A DNA stretch of 64,000 nucleotides from Vibrio albus (GTDB taxonomy: Bacteria > Pseudomonadota > Gammaproteobacteria > Enterobacterales > Vibrionaceae): NCBI RefSeq assembly GCF_003144035.1, contig NZ_QFWT01000003.1, forward strand, positions 310,001-374,000. The letters are read 5' to 3'. The notes under the pieces are model-generated. The model did not search any database, was not told the origin of the DNA, and worked only from the letters and a program-made list of their open reading frames with translations. The position numbers and the translations under genes were made by a program. This document shows positions 27,402 through 36,560 of the stretch, in pieces; positions within the stretch are counted from its first letter, which is position 1; every line of letters starts with the position of its first letter.

Positions 27402-29765
27402 TTAAAACAGCCCCATTTGCGGAGCGTTGAGCGCATCAAAATCAAGTCCGATAAAAGGTAAAATCGCATCCGCAACCGGTTTTAACTGCTTATCAATGTA
27501 ATGCTGATAGTCAACCGGGCTTTGCAAGTACTCTTTTGGCTCTGGGCCATTAGTTGTAATGAGATATTGGATCACACCTTTGTTTTGATATTGGAGAGAC
27601 CGGCCTGTTTTGGCGTTTATTTCGTCAGCAAGCCGGGCGGCGCGGACCTGTGGCGGGACATTTTTCTGATAATCACTCAGCTTACGCCTTAGCCTTTTCT
27701 GGTAAACAAGATCAGCATCGTATTCACCAGCCAGTGTGGCATCGACGTAGCGACGGATATATTCCTCAGGGTTATCTCCATGAAAGATAATTTCGTATAG
27801 CTCTTTCTGAAAGCGTTGTGACAACGCTGTCCAGTCAGTTCGGGCACTTTCCAGCCCCTTGAAAATGATGTGTTCATTTGAGCCTTCACCCGTTAATCCG
27901 GCATAACGTTTTTTTGAGCCGGTTTCCGCACCTCGGATCGTCGGCATCAGAAAACGCCGGTAATGGGTTTCATACTCCAGTTCCAGGCACGAGGTGAGAT
28001 GGTACTCGTTATCTAAATGCCGGGCCCACCACTGGTTGATATAAGTAGCTAGGTGTTTGCCTATCTCATTGGCTTCTTGCTGGGAAAGTGATGCTTTAAG
28101 AGAAACAAACGTTGAGTCAGTGTCACCATAAATAACCTGATAGCCTTGCTGCTCAATCAGTGTTTTTGTCTGTTTCATTATTTCATGGCCACGCATTGTG
28201 ATAGACGAAGCCAGGCGAACATCGAAAAACCGACAACCTGACGACCCCAACACGCCATAGAAAGAGTTCATAATTATTTTGATTGCCTGTGAAAATGCCA
28301 GTTCATCATTCTTTTTTGCGATGTCTCGAGCGGCCCATAACTCTTCGATCATTCTGGGTAGGAAGTGCTTCTCCCGATGAAACTGCCCACCACGAAACCC
28401 CGCTATAGCCTGATCAGGCCTTTTTCCTTGTTCAAGTTTAAGGCCTTCAATCAGTCCCAAAGGATCGATGAGAAAGGAGCGGATGATGGATGGGTAAAGG
28501 CTCTTAAAATCCAATACCAGCACCGAGTCATAGAGCCCCGGAATCGAATCCATGACATAACCACCGGGGCTTGCCTGCCAGTTTTCCGGGATAAGGTTTG
28601 GGGCTACATAACCCGCCCGGTGGAGTTGCGGCAGATAAATATTGGTAAACGCAGCAACAGAGCCGCCAATACGATCCAGATCTAAACCGGTGAGTTTAGT
28701 CCGCTCTATCAAAAACTCAATCAAATGAGTGTGTGCAAAGATCTTATTTACCAGAACACAGTCCTGAAGGTTATATTTCGCCAGTGAAGGTTTGTCTTTT
28801 CGGAACATATGGTTTATTTCATCCATACGGTCATAGACATTATGAATCGCTTTACCTTCCCCCAGCAGTTCCTGAGAAACATATTCAAGAGACCAGGAAC
28901 GGAATTGATAAGTGGCTGTTTTCAGAGCACTGATTCCATCAAGAACAACCCGTCCGGGTATGGATATATAGCCCTGCTGGTTTTGTGATGATCGACGAAA
29001 GTAGGCATTTTGCCTGCCTCGTCCCAGAGCAAAGCGCACCTGATGCCACTCCGCACGCTGGCACAACAGGCGAAAGTCAAAATCGATAACGTTCCAGCCT
29101 AGTATCAGATCTGGGTCGTACCGTTCAAACCATTCGATCAGGGCATGCAGCAAAGCTTTTTCATCGTCTACCCACTGTATTGCGGTTTCTGCTGGTTGCT
29201 CATTACCGATCATAATCACCCGGCTATCCATGGCGCTGGCAAGGCCGACAGAATATAGAATGCCTTTTTCTGAACATTCTATATCCAGTGACACAGAAGA
29301 TAGCGTGGGGTGGTAGTCCGCTTTTTTACACTTTACCTGCGAATATTTTTGGTAGCGTTCTGTTGTGAGTTGGTTACCTGAAAAAGCTATACCTCCACGG
29401 ATAAAGCGTTCCATCAAGTATCTTTCAGTAAGGCGTATATCGGATTCCAGAACGGTAATATCAGCCTGTTGAAAAAGCGCCGTAACCTGCTGACTGGTTT
29501 TGATATTTTTGCAGTAACATGCCGAGACGGGGTGATCCTGAAAATCCCGCAATGAGAGTGGAGTTACCCGGCAAGCCAGGTGATGCTGGCGTATTAGCTG
29601 TTCCGCCTGGGCGACATCTTTCTGTAAGACAAAAAATACGGACTCTTGAGATGGAACCGTTAACTGGATGGGGCCGGAGTCAGAACTCACCCAAAGTTCA
29701 ATACAGGAGTGGCCTGAGAGTTCCCTTACCTGTGTCGTTAAGATAAACCCTTTCCCCTGATTCAC
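27402..29765 (-). CDS. polB: DNA polymerase II
   Basis: Family B DNA polymerase used in replication restart and translesion repair, 787 residues (783 in E. coli). The 3'-5' exonuclease has Exo I SLDIECSE near residue 156 and Exo II NVIDFDFRLL. Polymerase motif A is DFKSLYPSIIRSFLIDP near 418, motif B KIIMNSFYGVLGS, motif C YGDTDSTFV near 546. All catalytic aspartates are intact. In E. coli it is LexA-controlled; I did not find a clear LexA box here. No gene is closely linked on this strand. Confidence 0.96.
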   Translation of the reverse strand: MNQGKGFILTTQVRELSGHSCIELWVSSDSGPIQLTVPSQESVFFVLQKDVAQAEQLIRQHHLACRVTPLSLRDFQDHPVSACYCKNIKTSQQVTALFQQADITVLESDIRLTERYLMERFIRGGIAFSGNQLTTERYQKYSQVKCKKADYHPTLSSVSLDIECSEKGILYSVGLASAMDSRVIMIGNEQPAETAIQWVDDEKALLHALIEWFERYDPDLILGWNVIDFDFRLLCQRAEWHQVRFALGRGRQNAYFRRSSQNQQGYISIPGRVVLDGISALKTATYQFRSWSLEYVSQELLGEGKAIHNVYDRMDEINHMFRKDKPSLAKYNLQDCVLVNKIFAHTHLIEFLIERTKLTGLDLDRIGGSVAAFTNIYLPQLHRAGYVAPNLIPENWQASPGGYVMDSIPGLYDSVLVLDFKSLYPSIIRSFLIDPLGLIEGLKLEQGKRPDQAIAGFRGGQFHREKHFLPRMIEELWAARDIAKKNDELAFSQAIKIIMNSFYGVLGSSGCRFFDVRLASSITMRGHEIMKQTKTLIEQQGYQVIYGDTDSTFVSLKASLSQQEANEIGKHLATYINQWWARHLDNEYHLTSCLELEYETHYRRFLMPTIRGAETGSKKRYAGLTGEGSNEHIIFKGLESARTDWTALSQRFQKELYEIIFHGDNPEEYIRRYVDATLAGEYDADLVYQKRLRRKLSDYQKNVPPQVRAARLADEINAKTGRSLQYQNKGVIQYLITTNGPEPKEYLQSPVDYQHYIDKQLKPVADAILPFIGLDFDALNAPQMGLF

Positions 29766-30110
29766 TGATTTATTACCTGCCTAGATTATTTTCCGTTAAA
29801 TAGTAGCAATTGGTCTAAGAAAAGGATAGTGTTATGTGATCGTGTTATTTGTTAAAAATAGTTTATATATTATGCGCTTACTGGGCTTACTTTTTTAAGA
29901 AATAATATTAGAGTGAATTGGAACACGCCAGGGGTTATAAGTGCTTGCTAAAATTTGGCGTATGACGCATATTGATGGCAGCTACACCTATACTCAATAT
30001 CCTGTTTCAGGATAACCAAAAGAGTATTAGTAGGTTTGTATAGATAGAGGGTTTATTGCAGTCCACAGTAAGGTGGGTGCAGAACCAAAGTGAGTTGTGG
30101 AGATACAAGT
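29766..30110. other. Intergenic region between polB and uvrY
   Basis: About 345 AT-rich bases between divergent genes, holding promoters for both. A small hairpin ATCCTG/CAGGAT lies at 29999-30013. TATGTGATCGTGTTATTT near 29833 has one CRP-like half site. No additional gene is visible. Confidence 0.4.
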
Positions 30111-30755
30111 TTGATTAATGTTTTCCTTGTAGATGATCACGAGCTGGTTCGCACAGGGATTCGACGTATTATTGAAGACGTCCGTGGGATGAAAGTAGCA
30201 GGGGAAGCTGATAGCGGTGAAGAGTCTGTAAAATGGTGTCGTAATAATCATGCCGATGTCATTCTGATGGATATGAATATGCCCGGAATTGGCGGTCTGG
30301 AAGCGACAAAGAAAATTTTACGTTTTAATCCGGATGTTAAAATTATTGTCTTAACAGTACATACCGAAAACCCATTTCCGACTAAGGTAATGCAGGCTGG
30401 AGCGGCCGGTTACCTGACAAAAGGCGCGGGACCGGATGAAATGGTCAATGCGATTCGTCTGGTTCATAGTGGTCAGCGTTATATTTCTCCGGAAATAGCG
30501 CAACAGATGGCGTTAAGCCAGTTTTCATCAGCATCTGAAAACCCGTTTAAAGATCTGTCCGAGCGCGAGTTACAGATAATGATGATGATTACCAAAGGGC
30601 AAAAAGTCACAGACATCTCAGAGCAGTTAAACCTGAGCCCTAAAACAGTAAACAGTTATCGTTACCGCCTCTTTAGCAAACTAAATATCAGTGGTGATGT
30701 TGAACTGACGCACTTAGCGATCCGCCATGGAATGCTGGATACTGAGACACTTTAA
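30111..30755 (+). CDS. uvrY: Response regulator UvrY/VarA (GacA family)
   Basis: Two-component regulator of the BarA-UvrY (VarS-VarA) system, which activates csrB-type small RNAs. 214 residues from TTG at 30111 (INVFLVDDHELVRTGI), chosen because TGTGGAG sits 8 bases upstream; the GTG at 30090 would add seven non-conserved residues. The receiver has the phospho-acceptor in LMDMNMPGIGGLEATKK and Lys in AGYLTKGAG. A LuxR-type helix-turn-helix follows: LSERELQIMMMITKGQKVTDISEQL with SPKTVNSYRYRLFSKL. uvrC starts 6 bases after its stop, as in E. coli. Confidence 0.95.
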   Translation: MINVFLVDDHELVRTGIRRIIEDVRGMKVAGEADSGEESVKWCRNNHADVILMDMNMPGIGGLEATKKILRFNPDVKIIVLTVHTENPFPTKVMQAGAAGYLTKGAGPDEMVNAIRLVHSGQRYISPEIAQQMALSQFSSASENPFKDLSERELQIMMMITKGQKVTDISEQLNLSPKTVNSYRYRLFSKLNISGDVELTHLAIRHGMLDTETL

Positions 30756-30761
30756 TTTCTG

Positions 30762-32594
30762 ATGGCTCACCTTTTTGACTCAGTTTCATTTTTAAAGACA
30801 GTAACTAATCAACCAGGCGTGTACCGGATGTACAACGCCTCGGGTGATATTATTTATGTCGGTAAAGCCAAAGATCTGAAAAAACGTTTATCTAGCTACT
30901 TTCGAAAACAGCTGGACAGTGAAAAGACCAAAGCTCTGGTCAGCCATATCGCAAAGATTGACGTCACCGTTACCCATACCGAAACCGAAGCTCTTATTCT
31001 TGAGCACAACTACATTAAGCAGTATTTGCCCAAGTATAATGTGCTTTTGCGGGACGATAAGTCCTATCCTTATATTTTTGTCAGTGCTCATAAACATCCT
31101 CGTCTTTCCATGATAAGAGGGGCAAAAAAACGTAAAGGGGAATATTTCGGTCCTTATCCTGACTCTGGCGCGGTTAGAGAAACGCTGCACCTTATTCAGA
31201 AAATTTTTCCTGTCCGTCAATGTGAAGACACGGTTTACAGTAATCGGACAAGGCCATGTCTGATGTACCAGATTGGCCGTTGTGCGGCTCCTTGTGTCAA
31301 AGAGATTATTTCTGATGAAGAGTATCAGGAACTGGTGAATGATGTTCGTCTGTTTCTGCAAGGGAAAGATAAGCAGGTTCTTGAGTCTTTGGTGGAAAGA
31401 ATGGAGGTCGCCAGCCAACATCTGAAGTTTGAAGAAGCGGCGAAATATCGGGATCAAATTCAGGCTATTCGCAGGGTTCAGGAGCAGCAGTTTGTTTCTG
31501 AAGATAGTATGGATGATATGGATGTTCTGGGTTTTTCCCAGGAAAATGGTATTGCCTGCATTTATATTCTGATGATCCGACAAGGTAAAATATTAGGAAG
31601 TCGGAGCCATTTTCCTAAAGTACCGAACAACACTGGCAGGGAAGAGGTTTTTTCTAGTTTTTTAAGTCAGTACTATCTTGGGCATAATGAAGCGAGAACA
31701 ATTCCTTCAAGGGTGATAATGAATCAGGATCTGTTGGAGGATATGCTTCCGTTCCAGAATGCTTTAACAGATATTGCAGGCAGAAAAATAACGCTGCATT
31801 TATCTCCGACGGGGGTTCGTGGGCGTTACTTAAAGCTGGCGAACACGAATGCATTAACCGCGATCACCACAAAAATTAATCACAAGATGACGATTGGCCA
31901 GAGAGTTAATGCACTTCAGGAAGTGTTTGGTATCGACTCTATTCGTCGTATGGAGTGTTTTGATATCAGCCATACCATGGGGGAAAGTACGATAGCGTCT
32001 TGCGTCGTGTTTAACCACGAAGGCCCTGTCAGGCAAGAGTATCGGCGCTATAACATCACGGGTATAACTGGGGGGGATGATTATGCTGCCATGGGGCAGG
32101 TATTGGATCGCCGTTACAGTAAGCAACTGGAAATAGAGAAGATCCCGGATATTATTTTTATTGATGGTGGTAAAGGGCAGTTAAACCGCGCCCATGATAT
32201 TATTTCATCACACTGGCAGGACTGGCCTAAAAGACCTCGTCTGATAGGGATTGCCAAGGGTGTGACCCGTAAGCCGGGTCTGGAAACTCTGATAACCGTC
32301 GAAGGGGATGAGTTTAATCTGCCATCTGATGCTCCTGCGTTACACCTTATTCAGCATATTCGTGATGAGAGCCATGATCACGCTATCGCTGGTCACCGGG
32401 CCAAAAGAGCAAAAACAAGGCGAACCAGTCCGCTGGAAGGAATTGAAGGTGTCGGGCCCAAACGTCGGCAGGCATTGCTAAAATATATGGGAGGGCTACA
32501 GGAACTGAAACGTGCAAGTGTTGAAGAAATAAGCAAAATACCAGGAATTAGTCACTCATTAGCAGAAAAAATACATCAAGCATTGAAACAATAG
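30762..32594 (+). CDS. uvrC: Excinuclease ABC subunit C
   Basis: Dual-incision endonuclease of nucleotide excision repair, acting with UvrB. 610 residues, as in E. coli. The N-terminal GIY-YIG nuclease shows GVYRMY and [18 protein letters not shown]. Cys motif [16 protein letters not shown] follows. The UVR motif (UvrB binding) is near residue 205 with [11 protein letters not shown]. The C-terminal RNase H-like nuclease has [33 protein letters not shown] and SHDHAI. Tandem helix-hairpin-helix motifs end the protein ([30 protein letters not shown]). Co-transcribed with uvrY. Confidence 0.97.
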   Translation: MAHLFDSVSFLKTVTNQPGVYRMYNASGDIIYVGKAKDLKKRLSSYFRKQLDSEKTKALVSHIAKIDVTVTHTETEALILEHNYIKQYLPKYNVLLRDDKSYPYIFVSAHKHPRLSMIRGAKKRKGEYFGPYPDSGAVRETLHLIQKIFPVRQCEDTVYSNRTRPCLMYQIGRCAAPCVKEIISDEEYQELVNDVRLFLQGKDKQVLESLVERMEVASQHLKFEEAAKYRDQIQAIRRVQEQQFVSEDSMDDMDVLGFSQENGIACIYILMIRQGKILGSRSHFPKVPNNTGREEVFSSFLSQYYLGHNEARTIPSRVIMNQDLLEDMLPFQNALTDIAGRKITLHLSPTGVRGRYLKLANTNALTAITTKINHKMTIGQRVNALQEVFGIDSIRRMECFDISHTMGESTIASCVVFNHEGPVRQEYRRYNITGITGGDDYAAMGQVLDRRYSKQLEIEKIPDIIFIDGGKGQLNRAHDIISSHWQDWPKRPRLIGIAKGVTRKPGLETLITVEGDEFNLPSDAPALHLIQHIRDESHDHAIAGHRAKRAKTRRTSPLEGIEGVGPKRRQALLKYMGGLQELKRASVEEISKIPGISHSLAEKIHQALKQ

Positions 32595-32643
32595 TCAATT
32601 TGGCGCACCATTGATTGCGCAATATCTAAGAGCTAATAAAAAT

Positions 32644-33201
32644 ATGCGTTTAACCATCCCAAACATTCTAACTCTACTTCGCCTGGTATTAATTCCGGTT
32701 CTAGTGGTGACTTTTTATCTTCCCTATACCTGGGCACCATTCGTGGCAGCCATGGTCTTCTGGCTCGCTGGCGTAACCGATTATTTTGACGGTATGCTGG
32801 CAAGGAAACTAGGTCAGACATCCCGTTTTGGTGCCTTTCTGGACCCCGTTGCTGATAAAGTTATTGTCGCGACGGCGTTAATATTAATTACAGAGCACTA
32901 CGCTTCTATCTGGGTGACTATCCCCGCGTTGACTATGATTGCCCGTGAAATCATTATTTCAGCTCTGAGGGAGTGGATGGCCGAGATAGGTAAACGCTCC
33001 AGTGTTGCCGTCTCCTGGATTGGCAAAGTAAAGACTCTGTCTCAGATGTTTGCCCTTTGGGTTCTGATATGGCGGTATGACGAATGGATGATATGGCTGG
33101 GTTATGTCGCTTTGTATGCAGCTACTGTATTGACTTATTGGTCGATGGTTCAGTATTTAAAAGCAGCAAAAGACGATTTACTGGCGGAAGAGAATCAATA
33201 G
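32644..33201 (+). CDS. pgsA: CDP-diacylglycerol--glycerol-3-phosphate 3-phosphatidyltransferase
   Basis: Integral membrane enzyme that makes phosphatidylglycerol phosphate, feeding phosphatidylglycerol and cardiolipin. 185 residues (182 in E. coli). The CDP-alcohol phosphotransferase motif is present as [28 protein letters not shown] near residue 45 (D-G-x2-A-R-x8-G-x3-D-x3-D). Several hydrophobic helices follow. The ATG at 32644 begins the conserved [14 protein letters not shown]. Last protein gene of the uvrY-uvrC-pgsA unit, with a terminator behind it. Confidence 0.95.
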   Translation: MRLTIPNILTLLRLVLIPVLVVTFYLPYTWAPFVAAMVFWLAGVTDYFDGMLARKLGQTSRFGAFLDPVADKVIVATALILITEHYASIWVTIPALTMIAREIIISALREWMAEIGKRSSVAVSWIGKVKTLSQMFALWVLIWRYDEWMIWLGYVALYAATVLTYWSMVQYLKAAKDDLLAEENQ

Positions 33202-33219
33202 AACACTCAAATTGAGAGA

Positions 33220-33243
33220 AGCGGGCAATGCCCGCTTTTCTTT
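33220..33243 (+). terminator. Terminator after pgsA
   Basis: AGCGGGC (33220-33226) and GCCCGCT (33230-33236) pair around AAT, followed by TTTCTTTTA. Confidence 0.85.
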
Positions 33244-33332
33244 TATCTAAAATCAGCCTTTCTTTGTGTAACGACGGCTTTTTCTGCTAAGAAAATAGGC
33301 AATTTCATTGCTTTTGTGTGTAAAATAGCCAA

Positions 33333-33385
33333 ACGGTTCAAAAACATAAAAATTGTATTGACTCATCCCCGTTAATCCGTAAAAT
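33333..33385 (+). promoter_or_regulatory. Promoter of the tRNA-Cys/tRNA-Gly unit
   Basis: TTGACT (33358-33363) and TAAAAT (33380-33385) are 16 bases apart, followed by a GC-rich stretch GCCTCCCC as in stringently controlled stable-RNA promoters. Ten bases upstream of the -35 is ACGGTTCAAAAACAT (33333-33347), which recurs almost unchanged before the other tRNA promoter at 45823. Confidence 0.7.
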
Positions 33386-33454
33386 GCCTCCCCGTATTCA
33401 AGAGGAACTTAACGGTTCTGACATAAAAGAGTAAAGAAAGAAGTTAAATAATAT

Positions 33455-33528
33455 GGCGCGTTGGCAGAGTGGCTATGCAGCGGATTGCAAATCCGTGGAC
33501 CTCGGTTCGACTCCGGGACGCGCCTCCA
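33455..33528 (+). tRNA. tRNA-Cys (GCA)
   Basis: 74 bases with encoded CCA. The acceptor stem pairs GGCGCG with CGCGCC. The anticodon loop TTGCAAA gives anticodon GCA; the T loop GGTTCGACTCC is standard. E. coli has a Cys tRNA gene in the equivalent place behind pgsA. Confidence 0.97.
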
Positions 33529-33549
33529 TAGTCTTTTGAAGAGTATGAT

Positions 33550-33625
33550 GCGACACTAGCTCAGTTGGTAGAGCGCAACCTTGCCAAGGTTGAGGTCACG
33601 AGTTCGAACCTCGTGTGTCGCTCCA
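33550..33625 (+). tRNA. tRNA-Gly (GCC), first copy
   Basis: 76 bases with encoded CCA. Acceptor GCGACAC pairs with GTGTCGC; anticodon loop CTTGCCAAG gives GCC. Identical in sequence to the copy at 46058-46133. It is 21 bases behind tRNA-Cys and co-transcribed with it. Confidence 0.97.
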
Positions 33626-33631
33626 AATTCT

Positions 33632-33661
33632 AAAGCCCCGACTTAATAGTCGGGGCTTTTT
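33632..33661 (+). terminator. Terminator of the tRNA-Cys/tRNA-Gly unit
   Basis: AAAGCCCCGAC pairs with GTCGGGGCTTT around TTAATA, with a T-run after. Nearly the same hairpin follows the second tRNA-Gly (46141-46170). Confidence 0.9.
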
Positions 33662-33680
33662 CGTTAGGATCGCATAAATG

Positions 33681-33714
33681 GTGAACCTCGGTTCGACTCC
33701 GGGACGCGTCTCCA
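33681..33714 (+). pseudogene. Fragment of tRNA-Cys (3' part)
   Basis: GTGAACCTCGGTTCGACTCC onward matches the 3' 34 bases of the intact tRNA-Cys with two changes, through CGCGTCTCCA. The D arm and anticodon arm are absent. It is followed by the same spacer (TTGAAGAGTATGAT) that separates the intact Cys and Gly genes, so it came from a tandem duplication. Confidence 0.88.
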
Positions 33715-33734
33715 TCTTTCTTGAAGAGTATGAT

Positions 33735-33784
33735 GCGACACTGGCTCAGTTGGTAGAGCGCAACCTTGCCAAGGTTGAGGTCAC
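33735..33784 (+). pseudogene. Fragment of tRNA-Gly (5' part)
   Basis: The first 50 bases of tRNA-Gly, with one change (CTAGCTC to CTGGCTC), ending abruptly after GAGGTCAC; the T arm and 3' acceptor strand are lost. It cannot fold into a full tRNA. Confidence 0.88.
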
Positions 33785-33803
33785 TTTTCAGTTCTTTAAA
33801 TGA

Positions 33804-33829
33804 AAAGAGCGCCTTGCAGGCGCTCTTTG
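33804..33829. terminator. Terminator between tRNA fragments and the CBM48 gene
   Basis: AAAGAGCGCC and GGCGCTCTTT pair around TTGCA; T-rich on both strands, serving the convergent CBM48 gene as well. Confidence 0.8.
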
Positions 33830-33870
33830 TTCCAATTAATTACTCGCTCTAAAAGCCGCTGTGTAACCAG

Positions 33871-34170
33871 TTATGCTTCTTTTGTATGTAACAGGCTGTT
33901 ATCACTACCGAACTCGTTACGGATATACTCGTCTGCAACAGGATCATTTTCCCACTCAGACTCATTGATTAGATAGCGGAATTGGAAACTGTCGTCTTTT
34001 GGAAGGCGGGTTTTATAACTAAATACCTTTGTCCGCTTATTCAACTTCATTGGCTCCGCCTGCCACTTATTGAAGTCACCAGCCAGAGACACTGTTTCCT
34101 CACTGCCAAGAGGCCACTCAAAAGTTACCTCAACTTCATTTTTAGTTTTAAAAAAACGCTTTTTTATCAT
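33871..34170 (-). CDS. Isoamylase N-terminal (CBM48-like) domain protein
   Basis: 99 residues forming a single early-set/CBM48 domain: VTFEWPLGSEETVSLAGDFNKWQAEPMKL then FSYKTRLPKDDSFQFRYLI and WENDPVADEYIRNEFGSDNSLL. Such domains bind glycogen or other alpha-glucans, usually attached to branching or debranching enzymes; here the domain is alone. Similar small proteins occur in Vibrio, often with regulatory roles proposed. No enzyme active site. A secreted amylase lies 10 kb away, but no direct link is shown. Confidence 0.8.
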   Translation of the reverse strand: MIKKRFFKTKNEVEVTFEWPLGSEETVSLAGDFNKWQAEPMKLNKRTKVFSYKTRLPKDDSFQFRYLINESEWENDPVADEYIRNEFGSDNSLLHTKEA

Positions 34171-34526
34171 CTCAATTCCCTATAACAAATAGCCAAGACG
34201 CTTAATTTGTAGACGAAATGTAAAAACTTATCAAGTACTTTTGGCTATATGTATCAAAATAATTAAACTTCATTGTAAAGAGAATAACATTTGAACATAA
34301 ATTGCGCGTATTTTCTTGATGTATATCTAAGTTTCAGTTTGTTAACTAAAAAATAATCACCGACTGAGGATAAGTCTGTGATGGATTCCGGTAAAAGATC
34401 CGAGAATTTTACCTGCTTACCTTAGTGATCTTTTGCCAGAATATGCTGTACTATTAGAAGCAGTATAAAACTGACAGTTTTATAAATTAGATTTTATTCA
34501 TGTAGTTACATCATAGAAGGTTGAAA
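34171..34526. other. Intergenic region before the HDOD gene
   Basis: About 355 AT-rich bases. Two long-range inverted repeats are visible: ATAGCCAA (34189-34196) with TTGGCTAT (34241-34248), and AAAAGATC with GATCTTTT near 34395-34435. Their role is unknown. No gene seen. Confidence 0.4.
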
Positions 34527-35771
34527 TTGACAAAACAACAAGCAAGAGACTTATTATTTAGTGGCAAACGCTATAACAGTCAGGCGGAAGAAGTTGCCAA
34601 AAAGATCTCTCAGCAGACGATGGAACGTCACGCTAAGTGGCTTGTTAGCCAAAAGTATCTTCTCGATCAAAGTGATGTCGATTCGGTGCTCAGCCGGCAG
34701 GGCGAGTTTTGCGACCCTGTTATCTTTGAAGAAAAAGAGAGAATTACCGAAAATCAACGAGTGCTATTAGAAATTGAAAAGGCCAAAGTCGTTGAGCGGA
34801 TGGGGCAAATAGAAGAAAAGCAGAAAGTTTTGCATAAGGTGGTTGCGCATGTAGCAAAAGAAACAGAAAAGTTGATGATTGCCAGAATGCTGAAAGTTGA
34901 TGTGAATAAACTGCTTTGGGGATTTCCGGATTACAGTTATTTTTCTTCATTTGCGTATTCTGCGTCATTGAATTTTACTAAGCTGGGAGCGATGACCACC
35001 TTAAGCCATTCTTTGCGTTCAAACGTACTTGAACTGGTCAGCAATGCTAAATTTTGTGAACTAATGGGCAAGAAGGCAAAACATACGAATGATCCAAAAA
35101 TTGCAATTGGATTTATGGGGATAGAAAACTGCCGACGTCTGTTTCCTGTTCTGATGACGAAACCTATGCTGCGCTGGGGTGATGAAAACACTAAAGTCAT
35201 CGTGCCTAAAATATGGCAACACTCGATTGTGACAGCAAATGTCGCCCGTATGCGTCTGCAGGACGCCGGATATAAAGAACCAGATGAAGGCGTGCTCATA
35301 GGCATTCTGAGGACACTTTCCTATTATGCCGTGTGTAACTACTTTAGTCAGGTATTTGAAGATGCTCTGATACAGGTGATGACCGAGTACCGGGAGAATG
35401 AGAAAACGAATGAATACTTTGCCTGTGGTGACGTAAAACCAACGCTTTCGGTGTTACCAAGGGTATTTGCAAAAGTAGACAGGGCTCTGACAAAAAGGAT
35501 CGTTGAACATATCGAGTGGGATCCGAAAGTCATGCACCTGAAAAATGCGTTGTTGGAAGATATTTCTGAAGTGCCCATTTTGCAGAGAAGCCTCCACGGA
35601 GTGGCATTAGGGCAAGCAAGGGCATTTTCAATCTACGAAACGATGAATAAGAGTAATGCTTTTGTCGATAAGCATGCCCCATATTGGTTTGCTCATGTAC
35701 AGCTGGATGGAATCGCACTTCGTAAAATCCAGGACAGGGGGCCGGGAAGAATGACTCTGTCAGTTGATTAA
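34527..35771 (+). CDS. HDOD-domain protein
   Basis: About 414 residues. The centre (about 160-310) resembles an HDOD domain: LELVSNAKFCELMG, IGFMGIENCRRLFPVLM, IWQHSIVTANVARM. The HD-type metal ligands of true phosphohydrolases are not kept, as is usual for HDOD, so it is a signalling or scaffold protein rather than an enzyme. The N-terminus (about 1-110) is helical and charged with a possible coiled coil around residues 75-110. Two in-frame TTG codons exist (34521, 34527); the second is 6 bases after AGAAGG and is preferred. Function unknown. Confidence 0.7.
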   Translation: MTKQQARDLLFSGKRYNSQAEEVAKKISQQTMERHAKWLVSQKYLLDQSDVDSVLSRQGEFCDPVIFEEKERITENQRVLLEIEKAKVVERMGQIEEKQKVLHKVVAHVAKETEKLMIARMLKVDVNKLLWGFPDYSYFSSFAYSASLNFTKLGAMTTLSHSLRSNVLELVSNAKFCELMGKKAKHTNDPKIAIGFMGIENCRRLFPVLMTKPMLRWGDENTKVIVPKIWQHSIVTANVARMRLQDAGYKEPDEGVLIGILRTLSYYAVCNYFSQVFEDALIQVMTEYRENEKTNEYFACGDVKPTLSVLPRVFAKVDRALTKRIVEHIEWDPKVMHLKNALLEDISEVPILQRSLHGVALGQARAFSIYETMNKSNAFVDKHAPYWFAHVQLDGIALRKIQDRGPGRMTLSVD

Positions 35772-35799
35772 CGGTTTGTTTTCAGCACAATCTTGTTAT

Positions 35800-35851
35800 G
35801 CATAAGCCTATTTTGCATAAGCTAATTTTATATAATCTAATTTTATATAAG
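35800..35851. repeat. Three imperfect 15-16 bp tandem repeats
   Basis: GCATAAGCCTATTTT (35800), GCATAAGCTAATTTTA (35815), TATAATCTAATTTTA (35831), then a partial TATAAG. They lie just after the HDOD gene and before its terminator hairpin. Confidence 0.7.
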
Positions 35852-35856
35852 TAATG

Positions 35857-35892
35857 CAGGCCACGGACGTCTCATGTCAGTGGCCTGTTTCT
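35857..35892 (+). terminator. Probable terminator after the HDOD gene
   Basis: CAGGCCAC (35857-35864) pairs with GTGGCCTG (35880-35887), followed by TTTCTG; a 15-base loop. Confidence 0.6.
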
Positions 35893-35954
35893 GTTGATGC
35901 GTTGTTGCTAACCACTATGATTCCTCTGTTATTTATGCGTCACTGACGGCGTAT

Positions 35955-36275
35955 TCAGGCTGCCAGAGGGAAACAATAGCCTCTGACTGTTGCTATAATC
36001 TGCTCCAGTCCAAAAAAACGCGCATATTCAGTAGTAGAACAAGGGGTAGGTGACGTTTGTTGATAAAGTAGGCTTCTCAGTGTATTAACGGATAACTCTA
36101 TACAATCTTGTGACTCATAGTGAGTCGTTACTAAGTAATCGATCAGTTCCTTTTCGAAAGTGCTCTGATCCAAAGGATCAAAATGTTCAGCTTGGATATC
36201 TCTATTTGTTGTTGTCAGTGTTAACGGCTCTCCTTTAAATATATAGTTGATTACTATATCAATCGTGGTTGACAT
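35955..36275 (-). CDS. Hypothetical protein, 106 residues
   Basis: Not recognised. A soluble, somewhat acidic protein with a Thr-rich N-terminal strand region (MSTTIDIVINYIFKGEPLTLTTTN) and a likely helical C-terminal half. A strong ribosome site, GGCAGGAGG, precedes the ATG by 8 bases, which supports it as a real gene. It stands alone, with about 285 bases without a gene upstream of it before the AMMECR1 gene. No membrane or signal segments. Confidence 0.55.
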   Translation of the reverse strand: MSTTIDIVINYIFKGEPLTLTTTNRDIQAEHFDPLDQSTFEKELIDYLVTTHYESQDCIELSVNTLRSLLYQQTSPTPCSTTEYARFFGLEQIIATVRGYCFPLAA

Positions 36276-36560
36276 GGTTAAGCCTCCTGCCTGTCGTTGT
36301 CTATTTGATGTAATTTAAATGATGCTTAAAGGTATGTAATATTGTTTCGATTATGTAAGAAGATCGTACTTGAGGCGAATAAAGTCAAGTGAGCAAAGTC
36401 ATAGTTTAAGCTGGAAGCATCTAACTGACTGTTTTTAAAAAAATTGTCACTTATTCAAATGAAACCCTATTAAATTTCAATTAATTCAATTGGATAGAAC
36501 GTAATGTTGATCAAGCGCAGGGTTGGTTCAAGTATTCATTTCAATCACCCCAATAGCGTG

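Noticed and set aside
34380-34440. Possible c-di-GMP riboswitch before the HDOD gene
   Set aside because: A long-range AAAAGATC/GATCTTTT pairing exists, but the GEMM consensus elements are not present.
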